Shown here: one piece after another, positions 45,357 through 57,261 of the stretch
Numbering within the stretch: the first letter of the stretch is position 1
Layout of the letters: the number at the start of each line of letters is the position of its first letter
NCBI GenBank assembly: GCA_024220505.1
Contig: JAKZZE010000002.1
Span: forward strand, 1,116,001 to 1,180,000
Direction: 5' to 3'
Length of the DNA stretch: 64,000 bases
From: Rhizopus arrhizus
Lineage: Eukaryota; Mucoromycota; Mucoromycetes; Mucorales; Rhizopodaceae
The notes under the pieces: model-generated
The model's database searches: none
The model's input: the letters and a program-made list of their open reading frames with translations, nothing else
What the model was told of the DNA's origin: nothing
Position numbers and translations under genes: made by a program

Positions 45357-45953
45357 ATAGCTTTTACTACCTCACGCCATTTGGCTTTCTTTAACTCCGC
45401 CCAGCCTCTGTCTGTTGGCTCTACTTTCATCTGTTCAAAAGAGAAAAAAAAAAAAAAAAAAAAAAAAACAACAAAAAACTCTTTTATATATTACTTTTTA
45501 CTCTGTACACACACTTATAGCTATTAACCTCTTCTTTAATAGCTCTCAAAGCTACTTTACCTGCTGCTATAGCATCCTTTTGCTCCTTCTGGACATCCAT
45601 TTTGGCCTTTGTGCCCTTCAACTATCTTTCTTTCCTGGCTTCGGCCCTCTCCATCTATCATCTGCCAGTATCATCTGTGCCCTCAAACCAACCTCATCTC
45701 GCGCTATGTCGCCCTTCACTCTTGCTCTCTTGGCCTCTGCTGCCCTCTCCTCTTCTTATCATACAAGCTATCCATGTCGATCACCTCTTTCAAGATCCGA
45801 TTCATGCGAACCTCCTACACCTTTTCTTTTTTTTTTTAGTTCTACTGTTTTTTTATTACAATTTCATATTACATCTGTAATAACCACTCCAAGGCGAGGC
45901 ACTATGCTCACACTGGCGACGCCTCCATGCCTTTTAATAAAGAAAATCTTTTA

Positions 45954-45969
45954 TCTCGGTCAAATTGTC
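45954..45969. repeat. Target-site duplication between LINE copies 2 and 3
   Basis: The same 16 bp as the tRNA-Ser 5' end. Confidence 0.9.
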
Positions 45970-46324
45970 GTCCTTTCGTGTCTCTGATTGTTACACCAAC
46001 TTTTGTCTGGCTAAACAATCATCCGCATACACTTCTCTAAAGAAAACCTATCAATCCGTCATTAGTTCGATACATCCATCAAGAAACAACATTATTCCAC
46101 TTACCACACCTTCTTCAATTCAAACCTCATCAAGTAATCCAGTTTCAAAGATTCAAGAAGAAACTACAACCCACAGCAAAATCAGTAACCAGGAACCTAT
46201 TTCCTCCTCCTCCTCCACCGCCTCTACTAAGCGCACCCTCTCCGACCGCTCACCACAACTTCAACCCCTTGACCAAGTGAGCCGTCCCAATCGCAAGATA
46301 AAGTCACATAATATCGACTTTATC

Positions 46325-47365
46325 ATGAATCCTCAAGCAACTCTTGACTTTGGGCACACCCAACAGCCTACCCACCAGACTCCCGTGCTCACAGTGGACC
46401 AACCACTTGATTTTGGTTTACCTTCTTCCGTCCCGGATTGGTTCCGGCCCTTCCAAGCCAGGCTTCTTCATGTGGAGTCTTTGGTCCAAGAGAACCAACG
46501 CCTTCGAGAGGAGCTCAAGGTAGCTCAGGCCCGTATTGCTGAACTTGAGGCCCCTCAAGCCCAACAGCCACAACAACAGCCCAAGCCTAGCGCTGGCACT
46601 GAGGCCTCAAAGTGGAAATCGACTCCTTGTCCTCCTCCTCAACCCATGGCTACTCCTGCTCCCTATAAGGCAGCTGCTTTAAAGGGAAAGAAAACCGCTC
46701 CTCCTGCGCACAAGCCTCCCACCACTCGCCCCCGCAAGGTGTTGTCCACCAGACAACTTCAAGTGGTGGCACGTACGTTCACTCCTGTCTCCGGTACCCA
46801 TGGGTACCAATACATATACCTCCCTTGCCGTTTCCGCGAGTCCATCGGTAATGCCCGTGCTAAGCTAGCCAAGCTACGCCTTGAGAACTCCCGGATTCTC
46901 CACTTGTATTACCCCACAAGCCGTGTAGTCGCCATCTTGGTTCACAATGACTACGTAGACCATGCTTTGACTACACTCAACAAGGCAGGCATCAAGCCTC
47001 TGGAAGAGTTCAACCCTCGCGATGCTGCTAATCTTAGAGATTCCAAGTTTGCTGATCTCACAAATGACGAACGACATCTCAAGATGTGTGAAATTCACAC
47101 CGCCTCTCTCCTTCGTGCCTTGGATCACGTACGCGTTGAAGTGCGTCCCTCAGTTGCGCGCTCCTTTCTCAACAAGTCTTGGATCACTCAGGAGCAATAC
47201 CAAGACCTTTTAAACAAGTCCCGCCCTCCACGTCAAGCCGCCACCAAGGTCAAAACATCCTTTCTGGATGTCATAATGAATGAAGTTGACCCTCAAGAAC
47301 CTCTCCCATCTCTTCAAGATCAACCTTCTCCTACTGGTGCTGGTGAACCAGCTGAAGAGATCTAA
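46325..47365 (+). CDS. LINE ORF1 protein, copy 3
   Basis: 346 residues, identical in translation to the other copies; the TAATG overlap with ORF2 is kept. Confidence 0.8.
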   Translation: MNPQATLDFGHTQQPTHQTPVLTVDQPLDFGLPSSVPDWFRPFQARLLHVESLVQENQRLREELKVAQARIAELEAPQAQQPQQQPKPSAGTEASKWKSTPCPPPQPMATPAPYKAAALKGKKTAPPAHKPPTTRPRKVLSTRQLQVVARTFTPVSGTHGYQYIYLPCRFRESIGNARAKLAKLRLENSRILHLYYPTSRVVAILVHNDYVDHALTTLNKAGIKPLEEFNPRDAANLRDSKFADLTNDERHLKMCEIHTASLLRALDHVRVEVRPSVARSFLNKSWITQEQYQDLLNKSRPPRQAATKVKTSFLDVIMNEVDPQEPLPSLQDQPSPTGAGEPAEEI

Positions 47366-50300
47366 TGAGTCAGGTAAATAATAATAACAATCATAATGTA
47401 TACCCTCCTTCCACTCCTTCGTCTATACCAAATAATATCCTCTCTATGACCTTATGGAACACCAATGGTTGTGCTCGTCACACTATTGATGCCATTACTA
47501 ACTCCATTCCTTTTACACATCTACTGTTTCTTACCGAGACGTGGCTCTTGTCACCGTTGAGGTTTCTCACCAATTGGAAACAGTACCATACATATGCAAT
47601 ACCAGTAGACAACACCTATCGTGGTGAAATGGGAATCAGTCTCTTGGTCCACCCTGATTGTCCATATGAAGTCACTCATTTTACATCCACCTCCCCATAC
47701 GTCCTCACCTGTCAAGTCTCCAACATGCTGATTCACTGTGTTTACCTGCCACCAGCACTATCAGTCGATGAAGCTATGGAAATACTTGACAATCTACCCG
47801 TACAAACCCACCCGTCACAACAAAACACCATCATCTGCGGCGACTTTAACGCTCGACACCGTGAGATGCTTGGTGATAACCGCACCACCCGTCGTGGCAC
47901 TGCTCTGAACAACTGGATCGTCGAGAATGGTTTACGCTGTTGGAATTCTGAACTTGCGTTTGGAATACCCACGTATAATTCGCACACACGATTCAGCTCC
48001 ATGACAGGCCGACATTTCCATAGTGTTATTGACCTTTTCCTTAGCACGCAGGACCTCCACAACGCACAATTAAGAGTCCATGACGATCTTGCTCTCGGGT
48101 CTGATCATAGTCCTCTGTCTCTTTCTTGTCTTGTGCCCCCTCCTCCTCCTGTCTCGTCCAGTCATCCTCGCTTACTTTGGAACCTAAGTAGATTGTCTGA
48201 CGATGACTGTACCTATGTACAATTGTTCAAAGATAAGATACAACCGTTCCATCAGTTGCTTCAAGAATATACCTCTACAGATGGTGTCTACACCTCCGTA
48301 CGTCCCGATCTTGATGCACTGACTCTTCAATTCAATGAGATTATCCAGTCTAGTTTGGATCAGTCCATTGGTCGCAAGAGCCCTCACAGTCGCCACCATG
48401 CTTGGTTCTGGACAGCCGACCTGCAGGCCGCGTTTGACCATCGCGAGTCTTGTAGACGTGCTTGGAAAAGAGCCTCTGGTCCCAGCAAAGCAGCAAGATG
48501 GACTGACTATACTTTGGCATGCTTGCGGTACAAGTCTGAACTTCGTCGTCGACGTCGCTTCACTTGGAAACAGTTTTGTCACAAGTTGTCATATGGTCCT
48601 CTTGCTGATACTAACTCCATTGTCAGTAGGATTAAGCGCAATCGGGTAGTTCAACCACAATTCTCTCATCCCGAGGGTTCCCGTGTTGCTGCTTCCGTCA
48701 TGGCAAGACATCTCCAACAGGTGTTCTCTGGTGTAAACCTGCCTGACACTCGTTACCCTGCCCCACTCATTCCAAATGGTCCTCATCCCATAGATGAAGC
48801 CAGCTGTCCCATAACGACCAGTACAGTACACCATGCTCTGTTGAAACGTCTTTCGAGACGCAAAGCCCCTGGTGTCGATCACCTCCGTACTGAAATGCTG
48901 TTGCCGATCGCGGATGAGGTCATTCCAGTGATTACTCTCCTTTTTCAACTTTGTTGGAAGTGGTCATCGGTCCCCTCAGCCTGGTGTACTGCTCAAGTAG
49001 TCCCTATCTACAAGAAAGGAGATGCCTTAGACCCAGGTAACTATAGACCAATCTCACTCACCTCGATCATGCGCAAGCTACTCGAGTTGTGCCTGCAGCA
49101 GGAGCTGGAATCCACTGCCCCACCACTTGATCCTGTCCAAGGTGGGTTTCGACATCATCGTAGTGCGCTCGATCAAGCCTTGTGCTTGCACGAGCTGTGC
49201 CGACAACACACTATCGACCACTCCGGTGAACCACCTGTCCTTGCCTTCTTGGACATCAAGTCGGCCTATGACACTGTTGACCGTGCTATTGTATGGCGTG
49301 CTCTTGAGACATATGTCTCTGAGCCCATGCTTGGCATCCTTCAGTGTCTATTCGATCAGGTAAGTATAGAGGTATTACTGGCTGGACACTCTTCACCTTC
49401 GTTCTGGCCTCGTACTGGTGTACTGCAAGGTTCAATCCTCTCTCCCTTCCTGTACTCTGTGTACATCAACTCTCTTCCTGCTGTCCTTCGGGATATTCGC
49501 TTGCCTGTCTCTGCACGATATTACAGTACCATGCCCCAACGCGAGTTCGGTGGCCTCTGGATAAATTGTTTGCTGTATGCTGATGATGTCGTTTGATTGC
49601 TGCTCCTGAGGTTATGCCAAAGTTGCTCAAGAAAGCAGAAGAACACTCTCAGTCACTCGGTTATCGGTGGAATCCTGCCAAGTGTGTCGTGCTTAACTGC
49701 CCTAGTGAACATGGAGGACGTCGAATGAAGCTCTACGGGTCACCCATACCCAAGGAATCTTCGTTCACTTATCTTGGCGTCCCTTTCAGTCCACAGGGTA
49801 AGATTGCCACTGACCATCTTATTCGTAGGAACTCAGCCTCTGCTATCTCTGCCATGCGTGCGACTCTGTTGCCAATTGGTATTAGATCCGCAAGCTTCTC
49901 TCGACTCATGGCCAGTCGTCTCTATGCTACCTTTATTAGGCCCAAGTTTGAGTACGGTCTGTGCATATGTACCTTCCTGGTCAAGCAGTTGACTCTATTA
50001 GAAAAGGCTCAAGACCAGTGTCTCCGTATGGCTTTTGGTGGTCATCGTACCTCATCCACCACTGTCTACAAGCATTTGGTCAACCTTCCCTCCATGAAAG
50101 AACGTGCCAATATCTTGGTCTTCAAGTTCATCCTCCGAGTCCACTTCCTCCCTGAAGATACCCTCCTCTCTCTCCTTCTGCGCTTTGTACAAGAGGCTCC
50201 TGCTCGTAGTCGTTTTCGTTGGCCGGCCTTAGTAGCGTCAAACCCACTATGGTCCAACCCAGCGTTAAATGGTGGTCATGCTTCAACAGCTAACCGCATT

Positions 50301-50861
50301 GCTCACTTTACCTGCGTCGCTCATGTTCGCCTGTGTACTGAGACCTATCGCGAGCTCAATCTAGCAGCGATCTATCAAAAACCAAAGCCTCCAGTTCTTC
50401 TCTCTGCTTGCCGTCCGTACCATTGTGTAGATCCAATCCTTACAATACCGATGAGCGTCTACGATCGTAGTCGTCTCCTGAGGTGGCGTATGGGTTGGCT
50501 ACCAGGTCGTCCTATCGCCTGTCGCTGTGGTCACCCACATGCATCTAGAGCACATTTGTTGAGCTGCCTTCGGGTGGCAATACGTTTAAATGTTGCTCTA
50601 AACACTCGCCCTAATCCGCTGGATTATGTGTTGAATCAGTTGCCCCGCAAGCTCCCCGTTCGACATTCTCCTTCTCTTCTCTCTCGTTGGTCTGCTTGGT
50701 GGCCGGTTGTTTGTGCCATCTTGTTTGAAATCGAACAAATCTGTCAACCTGATGAAGAATTTTCCCCTGCAGCATCCGATACATCAGGCTCATTACTCTT
50801 AAACAAACTCAAGCCAGCTACAACTGTGCACCTTTCCACTTTACTGTCAATCGCTGAATAA
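47365..50861 (+). pseudogene. LINE ORF2, copy 3, frameshifted after YADD
   Basis: The frame runs 743 residues (47365-49596) and ends at a TGA two codons after YADD. The T run GTTTTGA of the other copies reads GTTTGA at 49591-49596. The remaining 422 codons are open in the next frame (to 50861). A product would keep the endonuclease and the RT palm up to the active site but lose the thumb and the zinc finger. Confidence 0.9.
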
Positions 50862-50963
50862 CTCCTTGCTGTTTACTTATAGATTAAAAAAAAAAAAAAA
50901 AAAAAGAAAATATATATAAGAAAATACAAAAAAGAGGAAAATACAAAAAAGAACTAAAACTAG

Positions 50964-51001
<38 letters not shown>

Positions 51002-51600
51002 ATAGCTTTTACTACCTCACGCCATTTGGCTTTCTTTAACTCCGCCCAGCCTCTGTCTGTTGGCTCTACTTTCATCTGTTCAAAAGAGAAAAAAAAAAAA
51101 AAAAAAAAAAAAAAACAACAAAAAACTCTTTTATATATTACTTTTTACTCTGTACACACACTTATAGCTATTAACCTCTTCTTTAATAGCTCTCAAAGCT
51201 ACTTTACCTGCTGCTATAGCATCCTTTTGCTCCTTCTGGACATCCATTTTGGCCTTTGTGCCCTTCAACTATCTTTCTTTCCTGGCTTCGGCCCTCTCCA
51301 TCTATCATCTGCCAGTATCATCTGTGCCCTCAAACCAACCTCATCTCGCGCTATGTCGCCCTTCACTCTTGCTCTCTTGGCCTCTGCTGCCCTCTCCTCT
51401 TCTTATCATACAAGCTATCCATGTCGATCACCTCTTTCAAGATCCGATTCATGCGAACCTCCTACACCTTTTCTTTTTTTTTTTAGTTCTACTGTTTTTT
51501 TATTACAATTTCATATTACATCTGTAATAACCACTCCAAGGCGAGGCACTATGCTCACACTGGCGACGCCTCCATGCCTTTTAATAAAGAAAATCTTTTA

Positions 51601-51616
51601 TCTCGGTCAAATTGTC
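51601..51616. repeat. Target-site duplication between LINE copies 3 and 4
   Basis: The same 16 bp as the tRNA-Ser 5' end. Confidence 0.9.
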
Positions 51617-51971
51617 GTCCTTTCGTGTCTCTGATTGTTACACCAACTTTTGTCTGGCTAAACAATCATCCGCATACACTTCTCTAAAGAAAACCTATCA
51701 ATCCGTCATTAGTTCGATACATCCATCAAGAAACAACATTATTCCACTTACCACACCTTCTTCAATTCAAACCTCATCAAGTAATCCAGTTTCAAAGATT
51801 CAAGAAGAAACTACAACCCACAGCAAAATCAGTAACCAGGAACCTATTTCCTCCTCCTCCTCCACCGCCTCTACTAAGCGCACCCTCTCCGACCGCTCAC
51901 CACAACTTCAACCCCTTGACCAAGTGAGCCGTCCCAATCGCAAGATAAAGTCACATAATATCGACTTTATC

Positions 51972-53012
51972 ATGAATCCTCAAGCAACTCTTGACTTTGG
52001 GCACACCCAACAGCCTACCCACCAGACTCCCGTGCTCACAGTGGACCAACCACTTGATTTTGGTTTACCTTCTTCCGTCCCGGATTGGTTCCGGCCCTTC
52101 CAAGCCAGGCTTCTTCATGTGGAGTCTTTGGTCCAAGAGAACCAACGCCTTCGAGAGGAGCTCAAGGTAGCTCAGGCCCGTATTGCTGAACTTGAGGCCC
52201 CTCAAGCCCAACAGCCACAACAACAGCCCAAGCCTAGCGCTGGCACTGAGGCCTCAAAGTGGAAATCGACTCCTTGTCCTCCTCCTCAACCCATGGCTAC
52301 TCCTGCTCCCTATAAGGCAGCTGCTTTAAAGGGAAAGAAAACCGCTCCTCCTGCGCACAAGCCTCCCACCACTCGCCCCCGCAAGGTGTTGTCCACCAGA
52401 CAACTTCAAGTGGTGGCACGTACGTTCACTCCTGTCTCCGGTACCCATGGGTACCAATACATATACCTCCCTTGCCGTTTCCGCGAGTCCATCGGTAATG
52501 CCCGTGCTAAGCTAGCCAAGCTACGCCTTGAGAACTCCCGGATTCTCCACTTGTATTACCCCACAAGCCGTGTAGTCGCCATCTTGGTTCACAATGACTA
52601 CGTAGACCATGCTTTGACTACACTCAACAAGGCAGGCATCAAGCCTCTGGAAGAGTTCAACCCTCGCGATGCTGCTAATCTTAGAGATTCCAAGTTTGCT
52701 GATCTCACAAATGACGAACGACATCTCAAGATGTGTGAAATTCACACCGCCTCTCTCCTTCGTGCCTTGGATCACGTACGCGTTGAAGTGCGTCCCTCAG
52801 TTGCGCGCTCCTTTCTCAACAAGTCTTGGATCACTCAGGAGCAATACCAAGACCTTTTAAACAAGTCCCGCCCTCCACGTCAAGCCGCCACCAAGGTCAA
52901 AACATCCTTTCTGGATGTCATAATGAATGAAGTTGACCCTCAAGAACCTCTCCCATCTCTTCAAGATCAACCTTCTCCTACTGGTGCTGGTGAACCAGCT
53001 GAAGAGATCTAA
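51972..53012 (+). CDS. LINE ORF1 protein, copy 4
   Basis: 346 residues, identical in translation to the other copies. Confidence 0.8.
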   Translation: MNPQATLDFGHTQQPTHQTPVLTVDQPLDFGLPSSVPDWFRPFQARLLHVESLVQENQRLREELKVAQARIAELEAPQAQQPQQQPKPSAGTEASKWKSTPCPPPQPMATPAPYKAAALKGKKTAPPAHKPPTTRPRKVLSTRQLQVVARTFTPVSGTHGYQYIYLPCRFRESIGNARAKLAKLRLENSRILHLYYPTSRVVAILVHNDYVDHALTTLNKAGIKPLEEFNPRDAANLRDSKFADLTNDERHLKMCEIHTASLLRALDHVRVEVRPSVARSFLNKSWITQEQYQDLLNKSRPPRQAATKVKTSFLDVIMNEVDPQEPLPSLQDQPSPTGAGEPAEEI

Positions 53013-56000
53013 TGAGTCAGGTAAATAATAATAACAATCATAATGTATACCCTCCTTCCACTCCTTCGTCTATACCAAATAATATCCTCTCTATGACCTT
53101 ATGGAACACCAATGGTTGTGCTCGTCACACTATTGATGCCATTACTAACTCCATTCCTTTTACACATCTACTGTTTCTTACCGAGACGTGGCTCTTGTCA
53201 CCGTTGAGGTTTCTCACCAATTGGAAACAGTACCATACATATGCAATACCAGTAGACAACACCTATCGTGGTGAAATGGGAATCAGTCTCTTGGTCCACC
53301 CTGATTGTCCATATGAAGTCACTCATTTTACATCCACCTCCCCATACGTCCTCACCTGTCAAGTCTCCAACATGCTGATTCACTGTGTTTACCTGCCACC
53401 AGCACTATCAGTCGATGAAGCTATGGAAATACTTGACAATCTACCCGTACAAACCCACCCGTCACAACAAAACACCATCATCTGCGGCGACTTTAACGCT
53501 CGACACCGTGAGATGCTTGGTGATAACCGCACCACCCGTCGTGGCACTGCTCTGAACAACTGGATCGTCGAGAATGGTTTACGCTGTTGGAATTCTGAAC
53601 TTGCGTTTGGAATACCCACGTATAATTCGCACACACGATTCAGCTCCATGACAGGCCGACATTTCCATAGTGTTATTGACCTTTTCCTTAGCACGCAGGA
53701 CCTCCACAACGCACAATTAAGAGTCCATGACGATCTTGCTCTCGGGTCTGATCATAGTCCTCTGTCTCTTTCTTGTCTTGTGCCCCCTCCTCCTCCTGTC
53801 TCGTCCAGTCATCCTCGCTTACTTTGGAACCTAAGTAGATTGTCTGACGATGACTGTACCTATGTACAATTGTTCAAAGATAAGATACAACCGTTCCATC
53901 AGTTGCTTCAAGAATATACCTCTACAGATGGTGTCTACACCTCCGTACGTCCCGATCTTGATGCACTGACTCTTCAATTCAATGAGATTATCCAGTCTAG
54001 TTTGGATCAGTCCATTGGTCGCAAGAGCCCTCACAGTCGCCACCATGCTTGGTTCTGGACAGCCGACCTGCAGGCCGCGTTTGACCATCGCGAGTCTTGT
54101 AGACGTGCTTGGAAAAGAGCCTCTGGTCCCAGCAAAGCAGCAAGATGGACTGACTATACTTTGGCATGCTTGCGGTACAAGTCTGAACTTCGTCGTCGAC
54201 GTCGCTTCACTTGGAAACAGTTTTGTCACAAGTTGTCATATGGTCCTCTTGCTGATACTAACTCCATTGTCAGTAGGATTAAGCGCAATCGGGTAGTTCA
54301 ACCACAATTCTCTCATCCCGAGGGTTCCCGTGTTGCTGCTTCCGTCATGGCAAGACATCTCCAACAGGTGTTCTCTGGTGTAAACCTGCCTGACACTCGT
54401 TACCCTGCCCCACTCATTCCAAATGGTCCTCATCCCATAGATGAAGCCAGCTGTCCCATAACGACCAGTACAGTACACCATGCTCTGTTGAAACGTCTTT
54501 CGAGACGCAAAGCCCCTGGTGTCGATCACCTCCGTACTGAAATGCTGTTGCCGATCGCGGATGAGGTCATTCCAGTGATTACTCTCCTTTTTCAACTTTG
54601 TTGGAAGTGGTCATCGGTCCCCTCAGCCTGGTGTACTGCTCAAGTAGTCCCTATCTACAAGAAAGGAGATGCCTTAGACCCAGGTAACTATAGACCAATC
54701 TCACTCACCTCGATCATGCGCAAGCTACTCGAGTTGTGCCTGCAGCAGGAGCTGGAATCCACTGCCCCACCACTTGATCCTGTCCAAGGTGGGTTTCGAC
54801 ATCATCGTAGTGCGCTCGATCAAGCCTTGTGCTTGCACGAGCTGTGCCGACAACACACTATCGACCACTCCGGTGAACCACCTGTCCTTGCCTTCTTGGA
54901 CATCAAGTCGGCCTATGACACTGTTGACCGTGCTATTGTATGGCGTGCTCTTGAGACATATGTCTCTGAGCCCATGCTTGGCATCCTTCAGTGTCTATTC
55001 GATCAGGTAAGTATAGAGGTATTACTGGCTGGACACTCTTCACCTTCGTTCTGGCCTCGTACTGGTGTACTGCAAGGTTCAATCCTCTCTCCCTTCCTGT
55101 ACTCTGTGTACATCAACTCTCTTCCTGCTGTCCTTCGGGATATTCGCTTGCCTGTCTCTGCACGATATTACAGTACCATGCCCCAACGCGAGTTCGGTGG
55201 CCTCTGGATAAATTGTTTGCTGTATGCTGATGATGTCGTTTTGATTGCTGCTCCTGAGGTTATGCCAAAGTTGCTCAAGAAAGCAGAAGAACACTCTCAG
55301 TCACTCGGTTATCGGTGGAATCCTGCCAAGTGTGTCGTGCTTAACTGCCCTAGTGAACATGGAGGACGTCGAATGAAGCTCTACGGGTCACCCATACCCA
55401 AGGAATCTTCGTTCACTTATCTTGGCGTCCCTTTCAGTCCACAGGGTAAGATTGCCACTGACCATCTTATTCGTAGGAACTCAGCCTCTGCTATCTCTGC
55501 CATGCGTGCGACTCTGTTGCCAATTGGTATTAGATCCGCAAGCTTCTCTCGACTCATGGCCAGTCGTCTCTATGCTACCTTTATTAGGCCCAAGTTTGAG
55601 TACGGTCTGTGCATATGTACCTTCCTGGTCAAGCAGTTGACTCTATTAGAAAAGGCTCAAGACCAGTGTCTCCGTATGGCTTTTGGTGGTCATCGTACCT
55701 CATCCACCACTGTCTACAAGCATTTGGTCAACCTTCCCTCCATGAAAGAACGTGCCAATATCTTGGTCTTCAAGTTCATCCTCCGAGTCCACTTCCTCCC
55801 TGAAGATACCCTCCTCTCTCTCCTTCTGCGCTTTGTACAAGAGGCTCCTGCTCGTAGTCGTTTTCGTTGGCCGGCCTTAGTAGCGTCAAACCCACTATGG
55901 TCCAACCCAGCGTTAAATGGTGGTCATGCTTCAACAGCTAACCGCATTGCTCACTTTACCTGCGTCGCTCATGTTCGCCTGTGTACTGAGACCTATCGCG

Positions 56001-56509
56001 AGCTCAATCTAGCAGCGATCTATCAAAAACCAAAGCCTCCAGTTCTTCTCTCTGCTTGCCGTCCGTACCATTGTGTAGATCCAATCCTTACAATACCGAT
56101 GAGCGTCTACGATCGTAGTCGTCTCCTGAGGTGGCGTATGGGTTGGCTACCAGGTCGTCCTATCGCCTGTCGCTGTGGTCACCCACATGCATCTAGAGCA
56201 CATTTGTTGAGCTGCCTTCGGGTGGCAATACGTTTAAATGTTGCTCTAAACACTCGCCCTAATCCGCTGGATTATGTGTTGAATCAGTTGCCCCGCAAGC
56301 TCCCCGTTCGACATTCTCCTTCTCTTCTCTCTCGTTGGTCTGCTTGGTGGCCGGTTGTTTGTGCCATCTTGTTTGAAATCGAACAAATCTGTCAACCTGA
56401 TGAAGAATTTTCCCCTGCAGCATCCGATACATCAGGCTCATTACTCTTAAACAAACTCAAGCCAGCTACAACTGTGCACCTTTCCACTTTACTGTCAATC
56501 GCTGAATAA
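53012..56509 (+). CDS. LINE ORF2 endonuclease-reverse transcriptase, copy 4
   Basis: 1165 residues, identical in translation to copies 1 and 2, with all catalytic residues present. Confidence 0.93.
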   Translation: MSQVNNNNNHNVYPPSTPSSIPNNILSMTLWNTNGCARHTIDAITNSIPFTHLLFLTETWLLSPLRFLTNWKQYHTYAIPVDNTYRGEMGISLLVHPDCPYEVTHFTSTSPYVLTCQVSNMLIHCVYLPPALSVDEAMEILDNLPVQTHPSQQNTIICGDFNARHREMLGDNRTTRRGTALNNWIVENGLRCWNSELAFGIPTYNSHTRFSSMTGRHFHSVIDLFLSTQDLHNAQLRVHDDLALGSDHSPLSLSCLVPPPPPVSSSHPRLLWNLSRLSDDDCTYVQLFKDKIQPFHQLLQEYTSTDGVYTSVRPDLDALTLQFNEIIQSSLDQSIGRKSPHSRHHAWFWTADLQAAFDHRESCRRAWKRASGPSKAARWTDYTLACLRYKSELRRRRRFTWKQFCHKLSYGPLADTNSIVSRIKRNRVVQPQFSHPEGSRVAASVMARHLQQVFSGVNLPDTRYPAPLIPNGPHPIDEASCPITTSTVHHALLKRLSRRKAPGVDHLRTEMLLPIADEVIPVITLLFQLCWKWSSVPSAWCTAQVVPIYKKGDALDPGNYRPISLTSIMRKLLELCLQQELESTAPPLDPVQGGFRHHRSALDQALCLHELCRQHTIDHSGEPPVLAFLDIKSAYDTVDRAIVWRALETYVSEPMLGILQCLFDQVSIEVLLAGHSSPSFWPRTGVLQGSILSPFLYSVYINSLPAVLRDIRLPVSARYYSTMPQREFGGLWINCLLYADDVVLIAAPEVMPKLLKKAEEHSQSLGYRWNPAKCVVLNCPSEHGGRRMKLYGSPIPKESSFTYLGVPFSPQGKIATDHLIRRNSASAISAMRATLLPIGIRSASFSRLMASRLYATFIRPKFEYGLCICTFLVKQLTLLEKAQDQCLRMAFGGHRTSSTTVYKHLVNLPSMKERANILVFKFILRVHFLPEDTLLSLLLRFVQEAPARSRFRWPALVASNPLWSNPALNGGHASTANRIAHFTCVAHVRLCTETYRELNLAAIYQKPKPPVLLSACRPYHCVDPILTIPMSVYDRSRLLRWRMGWLPGRPIACRCGHPHASRAHLLSCLRVAIRLNVALNTRPNPLDYVLNQLPRKLPVRHSPSLLSRWSAWWPVVCAILFEIEQICQPDEEFSPAASDTSGSLLLNKLKPATTVHLSTLLSIAE

Positions 56510-56612
56510 CTCCTTGCTGTTTACTTATAGATTAAAAAAAAAAAAAAAAAAAAAGAAAATATATATAAGAAAATACAAAAAAGAGGAAAATACAAAAAAG
56601 AACTAAAACTAG

Positions 56613-56648
<36 letters not shown>

Positions 56649-57245
56649 ATAGCTTTTACTACCTCACGCCATTTGGCTTTCTTTAACTCCGCCCAGCCTC
56701 TGTCTGTTGGCTCTACTTTCATCTGTTCAAAAGAGAAAAAAAAAAAAAAAAAAAAAAAAACAACAAAAAACTCTTTTATATATTACTTTTTACTCTGTAC
56801 ACACACTTATAGCTATTAACCTCTTCTTTAATAGCTCTCAAAGCTACTTTACCTGCTGCTATAGCATCCTTTTGCTCCTTCTGGACATCCATTTTGGCCT
56901 TTGTGCCCTTCAACTATCTTTCTTTCCTGGCTTCGGCCCTCTCCATCTATCATCTGCCAGTATCATCTGTGCCCTCAAACCAACCTCATCTCGCGCTATG
57001 TCGCCCTTCACTCTTGCTCTCTTGGCCTCTGCTGCCCTCTCCTCTTCTTATCATACAAGCTATCCATGTCGATCACCTCTTTCAAGATCCGATTCATGCG
57101 AACCTCCTACACCTTTTCTTTTTTTTTTTAGTTCTACTGTTTTTTTATTACAATTTCATATTACATCTGTAATAACCACTCCAAGGCGAGGCACTATGCT
57201 CACACTGGCGACGCCTCCATGCCTTTTAATAAAGAAAATCTTTTA

Positions 57246-57261
57246 TCTCGGTCAAATTGTC
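57246..57261. repeat. Target-site duplication, right end of LINE array
   Basis: TCTCGGTCAAATTGTC followed by AAATTTTTTTTGACAG, the sequence expected just upstream of the tRNA-Ser gene before insertion. Confidence 0.9.

Larger units (their letters stand above)
40325..45953 (+). mobile_element. tRNA-Ser-targeted LINE, copy 2
   Basis: A 5629-bp unit with both ORFs intact and translations identical to copy 1. A tracts measure 20, 36 and 25 bases. Base 42 of the element is C, as in copies 3 and 4. Confidence 0.93.
45970..51600 (+). mobile_element. tRNA-Ser-targeted LINE, copy 3 (ORF2 frameshifted)
   Basis: A 5631-bp unit. A tracts measure 20, 37 and 27 bases. One T is missing in ORF2 directly after the YADD codons, so this copy cannot make a full reverse transcriptase unless the base is a consensus error. 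Confidence 0.92.
51617..57245 (+). mobile_element. tRNA-Ser-targeted LINE, copy 4
   Basis: A 5629-bp unit with intact ORFs. A tracts measure 21, 35 and 25 bases. It is the far-right unit, joined through the duplicated target to the original upstream flank of the tRNA gene. Confidence 0.93.

Noticed and set aside
51026..51634. 202-codon frame in the LINE 3' region (and shorter counterparts in the other copies)
   Set aside because: It runs through an A tract read as poly-Lys, the target duplication and the start of the next unit. It has no domain, and its length depends on the A-tract length in each copy.
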